A DNA stretch of 64,000 nt, taken from positions 1 to 64,000 of the forward strand of contig CP003083.1 of NCBI GenBank assembly GCA_000306725.1. Direction: 5' to 3'. The position numbers and the translations under genes are program-made. Below the pieces are notes generated by a model that was given only the letters and a program-made list of their open reading frames with translations, searched no databases and was not told where the DNA came from. Source of the DNA: Methanolobus psychrophilus R15 (GTDB lineage: Archaea; Halobacteriota; Methanosarcinia; Methanosarcinales; Methanosarcinaceae). Position 1 is the first letter of the stretch. Each line of letters opens with the position of its first letter. This document shows positions 8,948 to 18,983 of the stretch, one piece after another.

Positions 8948-9243
8948 TCAATCCGAGTGGATATCAAATAGGAAAGTGTTACCTTTCCCAAGGTTATTTT
9001 CCACCCAAATGTTACCACCGTGCAGCTCGACAAACCGCTTGGCCAAAGATAATCCAATCCTATGCCGCCATATTTTCTTGTTATTGAACCGTCTATCTGG
9101 ATGAAAGGGTCAAATATCTTATCGATATTCTCTTTAGCAATACCAATACCATTGTTGTGAACAGAAAATATAATTGTATTTTCTCTCTGCTCAGCTTCAA
9201 CTTTTACTGTGCTTTGAGCACCTGGAAGCTTAATGGAGTTTTA
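8948..9243 (-). pseudogene. Histidine-kinase ATPase-domain fragment
   Basis: On the minus strand the sequence reads TIIFSVHNNGIGIAKENIDKIF, then FIQIDGSITRKYGGIGL, then after a frameshift LAKRFVELHGGNIWVENN and GKGNTFLFDIHSD-stop. These are the G1, F and G2 boxes and the tail of a HATPase_c domain. The start of the kinase is missing and the frame is broken in the G2 box, so it is a relic. The pattern is close to the sensor kinase at 50274-52409 (YQVDGSSTRKYGGNGLGL). Confidence 0.8.
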
Positions 9244-9278
9244 TCCTTTTTAAATCACCAAGTAATTTTCAGGAGGAG

Positions 9279-9297
9279 ATAGGTTTTCTACAGAGCC
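9279..9297. repeat. Solo end of a GGCTCTGTAGAAA-type MITE
   Basis: Reversed, this reads GGCTCTGTAGAAAACCTAT, identical to the left ends of the elements at 29172 and 50125. No partner end is seen within 200 bp, so it is a decayed or truncated copy. Confidence 0.55.
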
Positions 9298-9303
9298 TAA
9301 ATG

Positions 9304-9559
9304 CGTTTAAGTTAAATAAGAATAAAACCCACTTTATAAATGTGGAGCAAGGAAATGCGCTACAGCGGGAAGTGGAGTACGCGAGAGACATTGATAATAA
9401 AGGTTCCTATATTGAAAGGTCTGGTAGTAAGGCGAATGACCCAGAAGAGTGGAAAGGATAGAGATTGCCTGAACTAAAAAAGATGGTGCCTCTTATTTTG
9501 CATTGTAGACAACACTGCCCCAAGACAAGAGAGTATGAAATAAACAGAAGGTATGGGCA
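9304..9559 (+). other. Unrecognised decayed reading frame
   Basis: From about 9318 a frame without a start reads HFINVEQGNALQREVEYARD and, after further sequence, DPEEWKG before a TAG, then continues RLPELKKMV. The codon pattern looks like old coding sequence but I cannot name the family. Confidence 0.25.
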
Positions 9560-9757
9560 ATGTATGAAGAAGTGATTAACGAATTTCAAGGAAAGGCCAT
9601 TAGCATGAGGATTGTCGAGCCTTTCGAAATTGGTCTGAAGCTCGAAGCGACGAGTCAGACAACCGTCCACTTACCTGGGACCGAGGCGGAAGGGCTGGGA
9701 ACCGGAATCGGCGATGGTTATTCAAGTATATCTGGTAAAGAGGTGATGAGGTCATGA
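9560..9757 (+). pseudogene. Remnant related to the small conserved protein at 2383
   Basis: The frame reads YEEVINEFQGKAISMRIVEP, followed by KLEATSQTT, which parallels GEMIGESEGKTTSIRILP and YEVTEEFKG of the 2383 gene. After about 45 residues similarity is lost and the frame runs 4 bases into the next gene. It could be read as an upstream ORF coupled to the GSDH gene, but a decayed paralogue fits better. Confidence 0.5.
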
Positions 9758-11754
9758 GATTGGAACTGCTCAAGGTAGGAGTGGTACTTCTTTTCTGTAT
9801 CACCCTCGCAATCACCCCTGTCCAGGCACAGCCTCAGACAGAAGACATTGAGATAAGAGATTTTGCCTTCCAGCCCGAAGCGATCACGATTGAACCCGGA
9901 ACAACCGTTGTCTGGACGAATTATGACACTGTCCAGCATACGGCCACCAGTACCGAGGATATCTTTGACTCCGGTCTCTTTGGAGAGGATGAAACATTCG
10001 AGCATACCTTTACGGAACCGGGCACTTACGAATACTTCTGCACAGTCCATCCGTTCATGGAGGGTGAAGTAGTCGTTTCGGAAGAAGAGCCCGGACAGGT
10101 TGAACCGGGCGTTGTGGTGACGGATCAGCCGATAGTTAACGATACGGTAACAGTCGATGAAGTGGTCAGCGACGGCCCCGGCTGGATCGTCATCCATGCC
10201 GACGAGGAAGATGCTCCAGGTCTGGTCATCGGCTACAGCCCTGTAGATGACGGAGTGAATGAGAACATCACTGTCGAGATCGAGAACGCGACCGAGATCC
10301 TCCATGCCATGCTGCATATCGATGCGGACGAGATTGGTGTCTATGAGTTTCCGGGCCCTGACATCCCGGCGGAAGTCGATGGGGAAGTGGTGAACGTGCC
10401 ATTCAACGTCACCGAGATTCCGATGGAGGAACAGGAGCAGGTGGGCCTTGATCTCGTTGCCGAGGGATTCACTGCACCGGTTGGGCTCACTTCACCCGAT
10501 GATGGAAGCGGGAGGCTCTTTGTGGTCGATCAGGCCGGCGAGATCAGGATCATTGATGCAAATGGCACCCTGCTTGAGGAGCCCTTCCTGAATCTCACGA
10601 ATCAGATCATCGAGCTGCGAGAGGATTTCGATGAGCGCGGGCTGCTTGGTCTTGCCTTCCACCCGAACTTCACCGAGAACGGCAGGTTCTTTGTCTACTA
10701 CAGCGCCCCGCTCAGAGAAGGGGCGCCGGAGGATTGGAACCACACCAGCCGGATATCAGAGTTCAATGTGTCGGAAGACGATGAGAACCGGGCGAATCCC
10801 GACTCCGAGCGGGTGATCTTGGAGGTCGACCAGCCCCAGTTCAACCATGACGCCGGTTCGATCGCCTTCGGCCCTGACGGCTACCTCTACATACCGCTCG
10901 GTGACGGCGGCGGTGGCAACGACGTCGGTGTAGGACATCCGCCGGAAGGCAACGGGCAGAACACAACCACGCTACTTGGAAGCATTCTGCGGATCGATAT
11001 CGACGGCGAGGAGCCCTACGGTATCCCGGAGGACAACCCATTTGTCGATGATGACGAGGTGCTGGACGAGATCTACGCCTACGGATTGCGCAATCCATGG
11101 CGCATGACGTTTGATGCGGGAGGGGAGAACCATCTGTTTGCTGCCGATGCCGGACAGGAATTCTGGGAGTCGGTGAACATCATCGAAGCTGGCGGCAACT
11201 ATGGCTGGAACCTTAAAGAGGGAAGCCATGCCTTCGACCCCGAGAACCCGCTCGATACTCCTGAAGAGGTGCCCGAAGTCGGTCTCCGCGGCGAGCCCTT
11301 GATCGACCCGATCATCGAGTATCCGAACGCGAAACAGTCCGATGGTCTCGGGCAGGTTGTTGTCGGCGGATATGTCTACCGCGGCAGTGCCATTCCGGAA
11401 TTCGAGGGGCGCTACATCTTCGCCGAATGGAACCGGGCGGATTCTCAAGGCGACGGTATAATCTTCATCGCGACGCCGCCAGAGGATAACGTCACAGAAG
11501 AGATGTGGGAGTTTACGGAACTAGGGGTGGCCCCCAACCAGACGATTGGCTCCTACATCCTGGCAATTGGACAGGACGCGGACCGTGAACTCTATGTCCT
11601 GACCACACAGAATCGCGGACCGACCGGAGAAACGGGCAGAGTTTACCGCCTCGCTCCGCCTCCCGAAGAATCCGAACCGTTCCAAGCACCTGGATTTGGC
11701 AAGTTTACGACTATGTTCGTCATTGCAACTGCATATGTCATAGGAAAAAGTTGA
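9754..11754 (+). CDS. Secreted cupredoxin - DUF7282-like - glucose/sorbosone dehydrogenase fusion protein
   Basis: A 666-residue extracytoplasmic protein. Residues 1-25 form a signal peptide. Residues 27-108 are a plastocyanin-like domain with a full type 1 copper site (His62, Cys96, His99, Met102). About 119-225 resembles DUF7282 of halophilic archaea (VVVTDQPIVNDTVTVDEV...GWIVIHADE). About 228-640 is a GSDH/PQQ-type beta-propeller (VAEGFTAPVGLTSPDDGSGRL, RGLLGLAFHPNF, GPDGYLYIPLGDGG, YGLRNPWRM, GNYGWN). The C-terminus PGFGKFTTMFVIATAYVIGKS-like tail recalls a PGF-CTERM anchor with a shortened basic end. It may oxidise a sugar or other alcohol at the cell surface and pass electrons to copper; substrate and cofactor are inference. 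ATG 9754 has AGAGGTGATGAG upstream. It is far more GC-rich and acidic than its neighbours, which suggests transfer. Confidence 0.87.
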   Translation: MRLELLKVGVVLLFCITLAITPVQAQPQTEDIEIRDFAFQPEAITIEPGTTVVWTNYDTVQHTATSTEDIFDSGLFGEDETFEHTFTEPGTYEYFCTVHPFMEGEVVVSEEEPGQVEPGVVVTDQPIVNDTVTVDEVVSDGPGWIVIHADEEDAPGLVIGYSPVDDGVNENITVEIENATEILHAMLHIDADEIGVYEFPGPDIPAEVDGEVVNVPFNVTEIPMEEQEQVGLDLVAEGFTAPVGLTSPDDGSGRLFVVDQAGEIRIIDANGTLLEEPFLNLTNQIIELREDFDERGLLGLAFHPNFTENGRFFVYYSAPLREGAPEDWNHTSRISEFNVSEDDENRANPDSERVILEVDQPQFNHDAGSIAFGPDGYLYIPLGDGGGGNDVGVGHPPEGNGQNTTTLLGSILRIDIDGEEPYGIPEDNPFVDDDEVLDEIYAYGLRNPWRMTFDAGGENHLFAADAGQEFWESVNIIEAGGNYGWNLKEGSHAFDPENPLDTPEEVPEVGLRGEPLIDPIIEYPNAKQSDGLGQVVVGGYVYRGSAIPEFEGRYIFAEWNRADSQGDGIIFIATPPEDNVTEEMWEFTELGVAPNQTIGSYILAIGQDADRELYVLTTQNRGPTGETGRVYRLAPPPEESEPFQAPGFGKFTTMFVIATAYVIGKS

Positions 11755-11800
11755 CTTGTAGGGAGTTGTAGGTGGAATATAAAGAAGAGTGGAGAATTAA

Positions 11801-11902
11801 TATGTGTTTAGAGGAAAGACCATTGGCATGAGAATAATCGAAATTCTCGAGAACGGCCTGAATTATGAGAACAATTGCCTTGAAAAGTGTTATTCCTCAT
11901 AA
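11801..11902 (+). pseudogene. Second remnant related to the small conserved protein at 2383
   Basis: A 33-codon frame reads YVFRGKTIGMRIIEILENGL and ends YSS-stop. It parallels the remnant before the GSDH gene (FQGKAISMRIVEPFEIGLKL) at both protein and DNA level. The two scraps flank the GSDH gene in direct orientation. Confidence 0.45.
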
Positions 11903-12133
11903 GGAGGAATGCATTTTATTATTTAACTTTGCAGGGTTAAACCGAATACCATGATCTCCAGGGTAAGGCCTTCTGTGGTCATTGTCACCGTGCCAGATCT
12001 CTGCAGGGATACCATCGGGGAAAGCATCACGTGTGTTGACCCCTGAAACTCGGATACTTATCCGTAGATGAATACATTTGCCACAAGTTAGGCTGATGAT
12101 AACCTCCTCCAGGGAAAGATCATCGATTATCAT
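11897..12133 (-). CDS. Small hypothetical protein, probably proviral
   Basis: A 78-residue frame starting MIIDDLSLEEVIISLTCGKCI, with GIPAEIWHGDNDHRRPYPGDHGI further on. It lies 6 bases after the head-protein fragment and on the same strand, as small genes do after SPP1 gp7-like genes in archaeal proviruses. No known domain is recognised. It may be intact, but its neighbours are broken. Confidence 0.45.
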   Translation of the reverse strand: MIIDDLSLEEVIISLTCGKCIHLRISIRVSGVNTRDAFPDGIPAEIWHGDNDHRRPYPGDHGIRFNPAKLNNKMHSSL

Positions 12134-12139
12134 TTGGGT

Positions 12140-12400
12140 TCACAGGCTTTCTTCTATCTCTTTGGTGATGGGGATTGGCATCAGACCACTGCGGCAATGG
12201 TGATGAAGTGGAGGACGATATAAGTCAACATCTCCATTTGACAGATCAAAAATAGTCCCATGTAAGGCCCTGAACTGATCTGTAGTCCTGTCATCAAGCT
12301 CTGCATCGAACTCAACATATTCCGCTCCACGCTGACGATACCGATACACAGTTGTGTTGGTGGCGACATCTGCAGTGAAAGTCTTGGCAACTTACAGCTT
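12140..12400 (-). pseudogene. Phage minor head protein fragment (SPP1 gp7 / Mu F-like C-terminus)
   Basis: The frame reads VYRYRQRGAEYVEFDAELDD, RTTDQFRALHGTIFDLSNGD and YRPPLHHHCRSGLMPI. This is the pattern of the gp7-like head morphogenesis domain: E-x-D...RT...C/R-ALHG...F...PP-H-x-CRS. Only the C-terminal part is present; upstream the sequence runs into an IS630-type remnant. The usual Cys before RALHG is replaced by Phe. It is a provirus relic. Confidence 0.65.
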
Positions 12401-12407
12401 TGTATCG

Positions 12408-12526
12408 TTCTCGTGTGATCAAATCGTTAATCTCGTCGAGAGTTACCCTTCGGTCAATCAGAATTTGTTCTTTCCCCGCCATAAGATAAGATAAACATTA
12501 ATACGTGTAGTAAGTTGCGTAACACT
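12408..12526 (-). mobile_element. Terminal remnant of the IS630-type element
   Basis: Nearly identical to the 5' end of the element at 6581-7677: the terminal repeat, the ribosome site and the first about 26 codons of the transposase, with a TG loss in GTGTGTGAT and a TG loss near the tip. The rest is deleted. Its inner edge abuts the phage head-protein scrap. Confidence 0.85.
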
Positions 12527-12591
12527 AGTACAGGACTACCAGATTGCTCCCACGAAGAATATTTGTCAACACCAGACTCTTAAGATAGTGT

Positions 12592-12622
12592 CCTCCTTCC
12601 GGCCTTGCGGACTGGAAGGAGG
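12592..12622 (-). terminator. Probable terminator of the membrane-protein gene
   Basis: CCTCCTTCC and GGAAGGAGG form a 9-bp stem around a 13-base loop, 22 bases past the stop of the minus-strand gene at 12644. Confidence 0.5.
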
Positions 12623-12643
12623 TCTATAGGTTACTATATCCTT

Positions 12644-13531
12644 TTACTCCACCGGTCCCAATTCAAGGTAATCAGGTCTTTTGGGGTCACGTACATCCCG
12701 ACCTGTTTTTCCCATGTACAGGAAAGTCCACCATAGCGTGAATACTGCGGGCAGTACAACAATACTTAGCACAGCGCTTACTACGCTCCATATGATTGAC
12801 AGGTATTCAAATGGTGTGAACAACATACCGATAACATTGGGTGTGACAGCCACCACAATGGTAATGAGCCACAGTATCGCTACAGCGGCTTTGTTGTTCA
12901 AAAAGAACCTATACCCGGCTTTAATAGCCTGGATCGGCCCGAGATTGTCAACGACAAGTGCATAATATGTTACTGCCAGTATGATACTTATTATAATGCT
13001 GTAAACGATCCAGAGCGCAAATCCGACACCAAGTGCTAACAGGCTTTGCATGATAGCATCAAGGTTTGTAAGATCACCTATCTGCAGAATGCCAGGTATA
13101 AGGAAAATAATGCCAGCCAGTATGATCAGATAGACCAGTACCTGTAATAGGAAATAGTTTAAAAAATGTGTCTTACCGGAATTAAACATCTCCTCATAGC
13201 TGGTTCTGCCATTAGCTGCCACATCTTTTGCCATTCCGATCGCACCGGCTGTAAAAAACGCCTGTATCAAAAGACTGATGATAAGCATTATCACAAGGCC
13301 CACTCCAAAAAGCATAATATAGGGAGCAAGCGCTGCAACTATATCACTCATGACGGGCTCAGCTATTATTGGATCTATCGATGGTACTACTGCTGTTATG
13401 AATAGGAATATATAAGATATCCAGATAATTCCCACAATAAGAACAGAAAGAATGAAAGGCAGCGATATCTTCAAATTCTTACTCCATGCTACTAACCCAC
13501 GACTCAATAATTCTTCTATAGTTATAGACAC
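12644..13531 (-). CDS. Multi-pass membrane protein of unknown function (DUF7847-like)
   Basis: A 295-residue protein with about six hydrophobic segments (near residues 25-50, 70-92, 125-150, 160-190, 215-235 and 245-270), an N-terminal amphipathic stretch MSITIEELLSRGLVAWSKN and a charged C-terminus (DPKRPDYLELGPVE). The layout resembles archaeal membrane proteins annotated as glycerophosphodiester-phosphodiesterase membrane-domain or DUF7847-like. I cannot assign a substrate. It has no obvious operon partners. Confidence 0.7.
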   Translation of the reverse strand: MSITIEELLSRGLVAWSKNLKISLPFILSVLIVGIIWISYIFLFITAVVPSIDPIIAEPVMSDIVAALAPYIMLFGVGLVIMLIISLLIQAFFTAGAIGMAKDVAANGRTSYEEMFNSGKTHFLNYFLLQVLVYLIILAGIIFLIPGILQIGDLTNLDAIMQSLLALGVGFALWIVYSIIISIILAVTYYALVVDNLGPIQAIKAGYRFFLNNKAAVAILWLITIVVAVTPNVIGMLFTPFEYLSIIWSVVSAVLSIVVLPAVFTLWWTFLYMGKTGRDVRDPKRPDYLELGPVE

Positions 13532-13539
13532 AATAATCC

Positions 13540-13700
13540 CCTTAACAATTGACTATATAGAAGTTTGCGATCATACTGTGAACTACTACCGGTTAAAACC
13601 GGTGGCTTCCTACTTCGTTCCCCTGACTTGTGCCAGTGAGTCCATAGGCTCTTCCCGCAGTTCCTGCGGTGTTTAAGTTACTCAATGCTATTTTCTTGAT
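13540..13700 (-). ncRNA. Candidate omega/reRNA at the TnpB 3' end
   Basis: IS200/IS605 elements are known to make a guide RNA from the tnpB 3' end and right end. Here the expected place has an ACCGGTT/AACCGGT hairpin at 13588-13603 overlapping the tnpB stop. The RNA boundary and guide are not readable without knowing the exact element end. Confidence 0.35.
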
Positions 13701-14852
13701 GTTGATAGATGCATTGATGTCTCTGTCATGCAATGTTTTACATGCTGGACATTTCCATTCCCTGATATCAAGAGTTAATTCCTTGAACTTGTATCCACAG
13801 ACATTACACAATTTAGAGGATGCATCGAACCTACCTATCTTCAGGATAGTCTTACCCAACCACTCTGCCTTGTAGATCAACTTGTCAACAAATCCAGACC
13901 AACCAACATCACTGATGCTTTGAGCTAAACAATGATTTCTAACCATTCCTTTCACATTCAGGTCTTCTAGCACAATGGCTTGACTTTCGCGAATTATCAT
14001 TGCTGAGACCTTATGCTGGAAATCGTTTCTCTGGTTAGCTATCAAATGATGATGTTTTGCTAATTTGACAATTGCTTTTTTCCTATTCTTTGAACCTTTT
14101 GGTTTTCTGGATACACTCCTCTGTAATTTGACGAGTTTTTTTAATGACCTTTTCAGGAACTTGGGATTTTCAATTTCTTCTCCTGTTGAGAGAACAGCAA
14201 AGGTCTTGATCCCGACATCAATTCCAACTGTTGTTTCCTCAGTAAATAATTCAGGTTCAGGATAAGGTGCATGGTCTTCAATAAGAATACTTACGTGATA
14301 TCTTCCAGCTGATGTCCTGGAAACAGTCAATGTTTTGAGAACCTTGAATTCTTTGTTCAATTTCTGGTCAAGGATAATTTCACCATTAACCTCCTTGGTT
14401 ACAAGGTTATTCTCAATGAATTCCTTGCTCAGAAAATCCCGATGAAGAATGATCTTCATCCAACCTATTTTTGGGAGATATATTTGAGAGGAAGTTAGGT
14501 TGATCTGATAGTTTTGAGGAATCTGAAATGAGAAATGTTTGTCTTTCTTACTTTTCCAGGTTGGATAGGAACCATTTCCTTCAAAGAAGTTCTTGAATCC
14601 CGTCAACAAATTCCGGTTGGCTTGTTGCAATGATTGAGAATTAATATCTTTTAACCAGGGAAACGTTTCCTTGAGGGAAATAAGATGGTTATTAAGATCT
14701 ATCTCCGTAACGTTTACTCTGAACTTTCCATACATCAGATTCTTGATCGAAAGAGAATGATTGCATACGAATCGAGCAGCTCCAAAATGTTGCTCTAACA
14801 AAGCTCTTTGTTCTCTGTTTGGATAGATTCGATATACATTACCCTTTTTCAT
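13593..14852 (-). CDS. tnpB: TnpB, RNA-guided nuclease of an IS200/IS605 element
   Basis: A 419-residue OrfB/TnpB protein. It has the N-terminal helix-turn-helix and WED-like region (about 1-200), then a RuvC-like domain with an apparently complete catalytic triad: Asp212 (VGIDVGIKTFAV), Glu296 (VLEDLNVKGM) and Asp378 (LHDRDINASINI). The zinc ribbon has Cys349, Cys352, Cys368 and Cys371. The tail NTAGTAGRAYGL is typical of the family and overlaps the right-end hairpin. No TnpA lies beside it, so it depends on a transposase in trans. All key residues are present, so it should be an active guided nuclease; that is inference. Confidence 0.92.
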   Translation of the reverse strand: MKKGNVYRIYPNREQRALLEQHFGAARFVCNHSLSIKNLMYGKFRVNVTEIDLNNHLISLKETFPWLKDINSQSLQQANRNLLTGFKNFFEGNGSYPTWKSKKDKHFSFQIPQNYQINLTSSQIYLPKIGWMKIILHRDFLSKEFIENNLVTKEVNGEIILDQKLNKEFKVLKTLTVSRTSAGRYHVSILIEDHAPYPEPELFTEETTVGIDVGIKTFAVLSTGEEIENPKFLKRSLKKLVKLQRSVSRKPKGSKNRKKAIVKLAKHHHLIANQRNDFQHKVSAMIIRESQAIVLEDLNVKGMVRNHCLAQSISDVGWSGFVDKLIYKAEWLGKTILKIGRFDASSKLCNVCGYKFKELTLDIREWKCPACKTLHDRDINASINIKKIALSNLNTAGTAGRAYGLTGTSQGNEVGSHRF

Positions 14853-14921
14853 TCAAACCACTTAATTGAGAATTAGTTAATTATGTACATGTTTGCATGG
14901 GATATATGCTTTTTTTGTTTG

Positions 14922-15200
14922 GGATGCAATTCATCCACCTGTTCCATTTCATAGAAATGGAACTCCCATCAAATCGAAGATTTAATGCGAGGTTAAAACC
15001 GGGGGTCTTCTTGCTTCACGCTGATAAATCAAGATGGGAATAATGTGGAATTGGAGACAGGGGCCTCCCAAGGGCATCAAAACTCCGCATGAGCCCTTCC
15101 CTTTTACGTATACACCACATGCGCAAAAACAGTCCGGATGCTGCATCTGCTTGACAGTAGGATCGAATGGCTTTGATCTGCCACTAGCCTTCATCTTTTC
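14922..15200. mobile_element. IS200/IS605-type end hairpins and second-element scrap
   Basis: Hairpins GGATG-caatt-CATCC (14922-14936) and GTTCCATTTC-ata-GAAATGGAAC (14941-14963) stand upstream of tnpB, where a left end is expected. About 30 bases on, GAGGTTAAAACCGGGGG (14989-15005) echoes the TnpB right-end hairpin. The minus-strand sequence to about 15200 looks like the 3' tail of a second, decayed TnpB-type element. Exact ends are uncertain. Confidence 0.4.
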
Positions 15201-15299
15201 TTTTTGAACATCACTGAGAGTACTCGTGGCACATTTTTGCTTTGTTTTTATCCGGACAAGTATGAGCTGTTTATCAGTAAATAACTTTAAATAATAAAA

Positions 15300-15322
15300 A
15301 GTATTAACTAATATTAATTACT
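15300..15322. promoter_or_regulatory. AT-rich inverted repeat, candidate Fur/PerR operator
   Basis: An imperfect palindrome running from AGTATTAA to TTAATTACT lies about 80 bases before the Fur coding region, just after a TATA-like AAATAATAAAAAG. Fur/PerR proteins bind 7-1-7 AT-rich palindromes and often autoregulate. The site is therefore a plausible operator for the Fur-peroxiredoxin unit. Confidence 0.4.
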
Positions 15323-15399
15323 AAAAAGGATTTGTTAAAAATAAGCACAACCGGCAAAGACAAACAGAGAAGGAAGGATCACAGACGGATACGGAAGGC

Positions 15400-15777
15400 A
15401 TCAAATACACTAATCAGCGGATAGAGATCCTGCAGTTCCTCAAGGAATTCGACGGGCATCCTACAGTTGATGATGTGTACGAAGGCGTGAGGAAAAAACT
15501 GACCACGATCAGCAAAGCCACTGTATACAGCAATCTGAGGTTCCTAGCTGAAAAGGGCCTTATAAAAGAAGTGAACATCAAGGGAGTTTCCAGGTTTGAG
15601 GCAAATCTTGTACCGCACCACCACATCATCTGTATTGGATGTGGTAAGATATCTGATTACGAATCAGAAGAACTGACAGATTACTCGCTGAAGATAGCAA
15701 GTGATATAGAAGACTTTGAAGTAGAGACCACAGATACGAACTTTTACGGATTCTGTAAAGAATGTATGGAGGAATAA
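15400..15777 (+). CDS. Fur-family metal-dependent repressor (PerR-like), no AUG at the expected start
   Basis: The family N-terminus is readable as KYTNQRIEILQFLKEFDGHP, VDDVYEGVRKKL, ISKATVYSNLRFLAEKGLI (recognition helix), EVNIKGVSRFEAN, then metal ligands HHHIICIGCGKI and a C-terminal FCKEC. So both CxxC pairs of a structural zinc site and the histidines of the regulatory site are present. The frame is open from 15325 but has no ATG, GTG or TTG before GTG 15475, which would remove the first DNA-binding helix. An AUC at 15400, just before KYTNQR, is the expected position. It lies immediately before the peroxiredoxin gene with a 1-base gap, so peroxide control of the island is likely. Confidence 0.8.
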   Translation: MKYTNQRIEILQFLKEFDGHPTVDDVYEGVRKKLTTISKATVYSNLRFLAEKGLIKEVNIKGVSRFEANLVPHHHIICIGCGKISDYESEELTDYSLKIASDIEDFEVETTDTNFYGFCKECMEE

Positions 15778-15778
15778 T

Positions 15779-16450
15779 ATGGACGAAATAGTAAAAATGC
15801 CGCTCATAGGCGATGATGCACCGACGTTTACAGCAAAGACGACCATGGGAGAGATCAATTTCCCCAAGGACTACAAAGGCAAATGGGTCATCCTTTTCAG
15901 CCACCCGGCAGACTTCACGCCTGTGTGTACTACGGAGTTCATGACATTTGCAAGCATGCAGGGGGATTTCAAAGCACTAAATTGTGAGCTCATCGGCCTG
16001 TCCATCGATAGCATCTACGCCCACATTGCATGGCTTCGTACCATCAAGGAAAAGATAGAGTATAAGGGGATGAAAAATGTAGAGGTGACTTTCCCTGTTA
16101 TCGAAGACCTCAAGATGACCGTTGCAAAGAAATTCGGCATGCTCCAGCCAGGCGCTTCCGACACCCAGGCTGTAAGGGCAGTGTTCTTCATTGATCCGAA
16201 AGCCAAGATCCGGGCCATACTCTACTACCCGCTCTCAAACGGAAGGAACATGGACGAGGTCATGAGACTGCTTACAGCCATGCAGAAGTCTGACGCAGAG
16301 GGTGTTGCAACACCGGCTAACTGGCAGCCAGGGGAAGATGTCATCATCCCGCCACCCGGATCATACGGAGTCGCAAAGGAGAGAGTGGAGGCCAAGGATG
16401 CAAACACATACTGCCTTGACTGGTTCATGTGCTTCAGGAAACAATCCTAA
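15779..16450 (+). CDS. Peroxiredoxin, archaeal Prx6 type
   Basis: A 223-residue thiol peroxidase reducing H2O2 and organic peroxides. The peroxidatic Cys50 sits in HPADFTPVCTTEF, and the C-terminal extension has Cys212 and Cys218 (YCLDWFMC), the arrangement of archaeal Prx6 enzymes. The Arg in QAVRAVFFIDP completes the active site. The ATG at 15779 follows the Fur stop directly, so the two genes are co-transcribed. Cytoplasmic; the reductant is probably a thioredoxin system. Confidence 0.93.
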   Translation: MDEIVKMPLIGDDAPTFTAKTTMGEINFPKDYKGKWVILFSHPADFTPVCTTEFMTFASMQGDFKALNCELIGLSIDSIYAHIAWLRTIKEKIEYKGMKNVEVTFPVIEDLKMTVAKKFGMLQPGASDTQAVRAVFFIDPKAKIRAILYYPLSNGRNMDEVMRLLTAMQKSDAEGVATPANWQPGEDVIIPPPGSYGVAKERVEAKDANTYCLDWFMCFRKQS

Positions 16451-16482
16451 ATACCGTATCATTGAAAAAACAGGTGGCAAAA

Positions 16483-16713
16483 ATGGGAACTAAAGGAATC
16501 CAATTACTCGAAAATCTCGGAGTAGACGTCAATGATCTGATAGAATCACTCAACAAAGTTCTTGCAGATGAATGGCTTGCATATTACCAGTACTGGGTAG
16601 GAGCGCAGGTCATCAAGAGCCCTATGAAGGAGGAGGCTGCAGCCGAACTTATACAGCATGCTGCTGATGAGCTCAGGCACGCGGACATGAAAAGTGATGC
16701 GACGTTCTTCTAG
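16483..16713 (+). pseudogene. Truncated ferritin-like (DpsA/bacterioferritin-type) gene
   Basis: Starts MGTKGIQLLENLGVDVNDL after AGGTGG and follows the ferritin-like fold through two helices (LADEWLAYYQYWVGAQV, EEAAAELIQHAADELRHADM), including the Glu and E/H-type metal ligands. After ADM the family reading ends abruptly in KSDATFF-stop at about residue 76, where a full protein has about 170 residues. No continuation is seen in other frames before katG. The four-helix ferroxidase site is therefore incomplete. It lies 32 bp after the peroxiredoxin gene and may be a relic of an iron-storage gene. Confidence 0.75.
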
Positions 16714-16757
16714 CAATCCTTCAAGTCCCCCATTGTCAACAAGATCAATCGATATAA

Positions 16758-18983
<2,226 letters not shown>

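Noticed and set aside
11897-12133. TnpB-type or zinc-finger gene because of CGKC
   Set aside because: Only one CxxC pair and no RuvC motif; its position next to the gp7-like fragment favours a viral origin.
14941-14963. Perfect hairpin as a transcription terminator
   Set aside because: It lies upstream of tnpB beside another hairpin at the expected IS200/IS605 left end, so a transposon end is the better reading.
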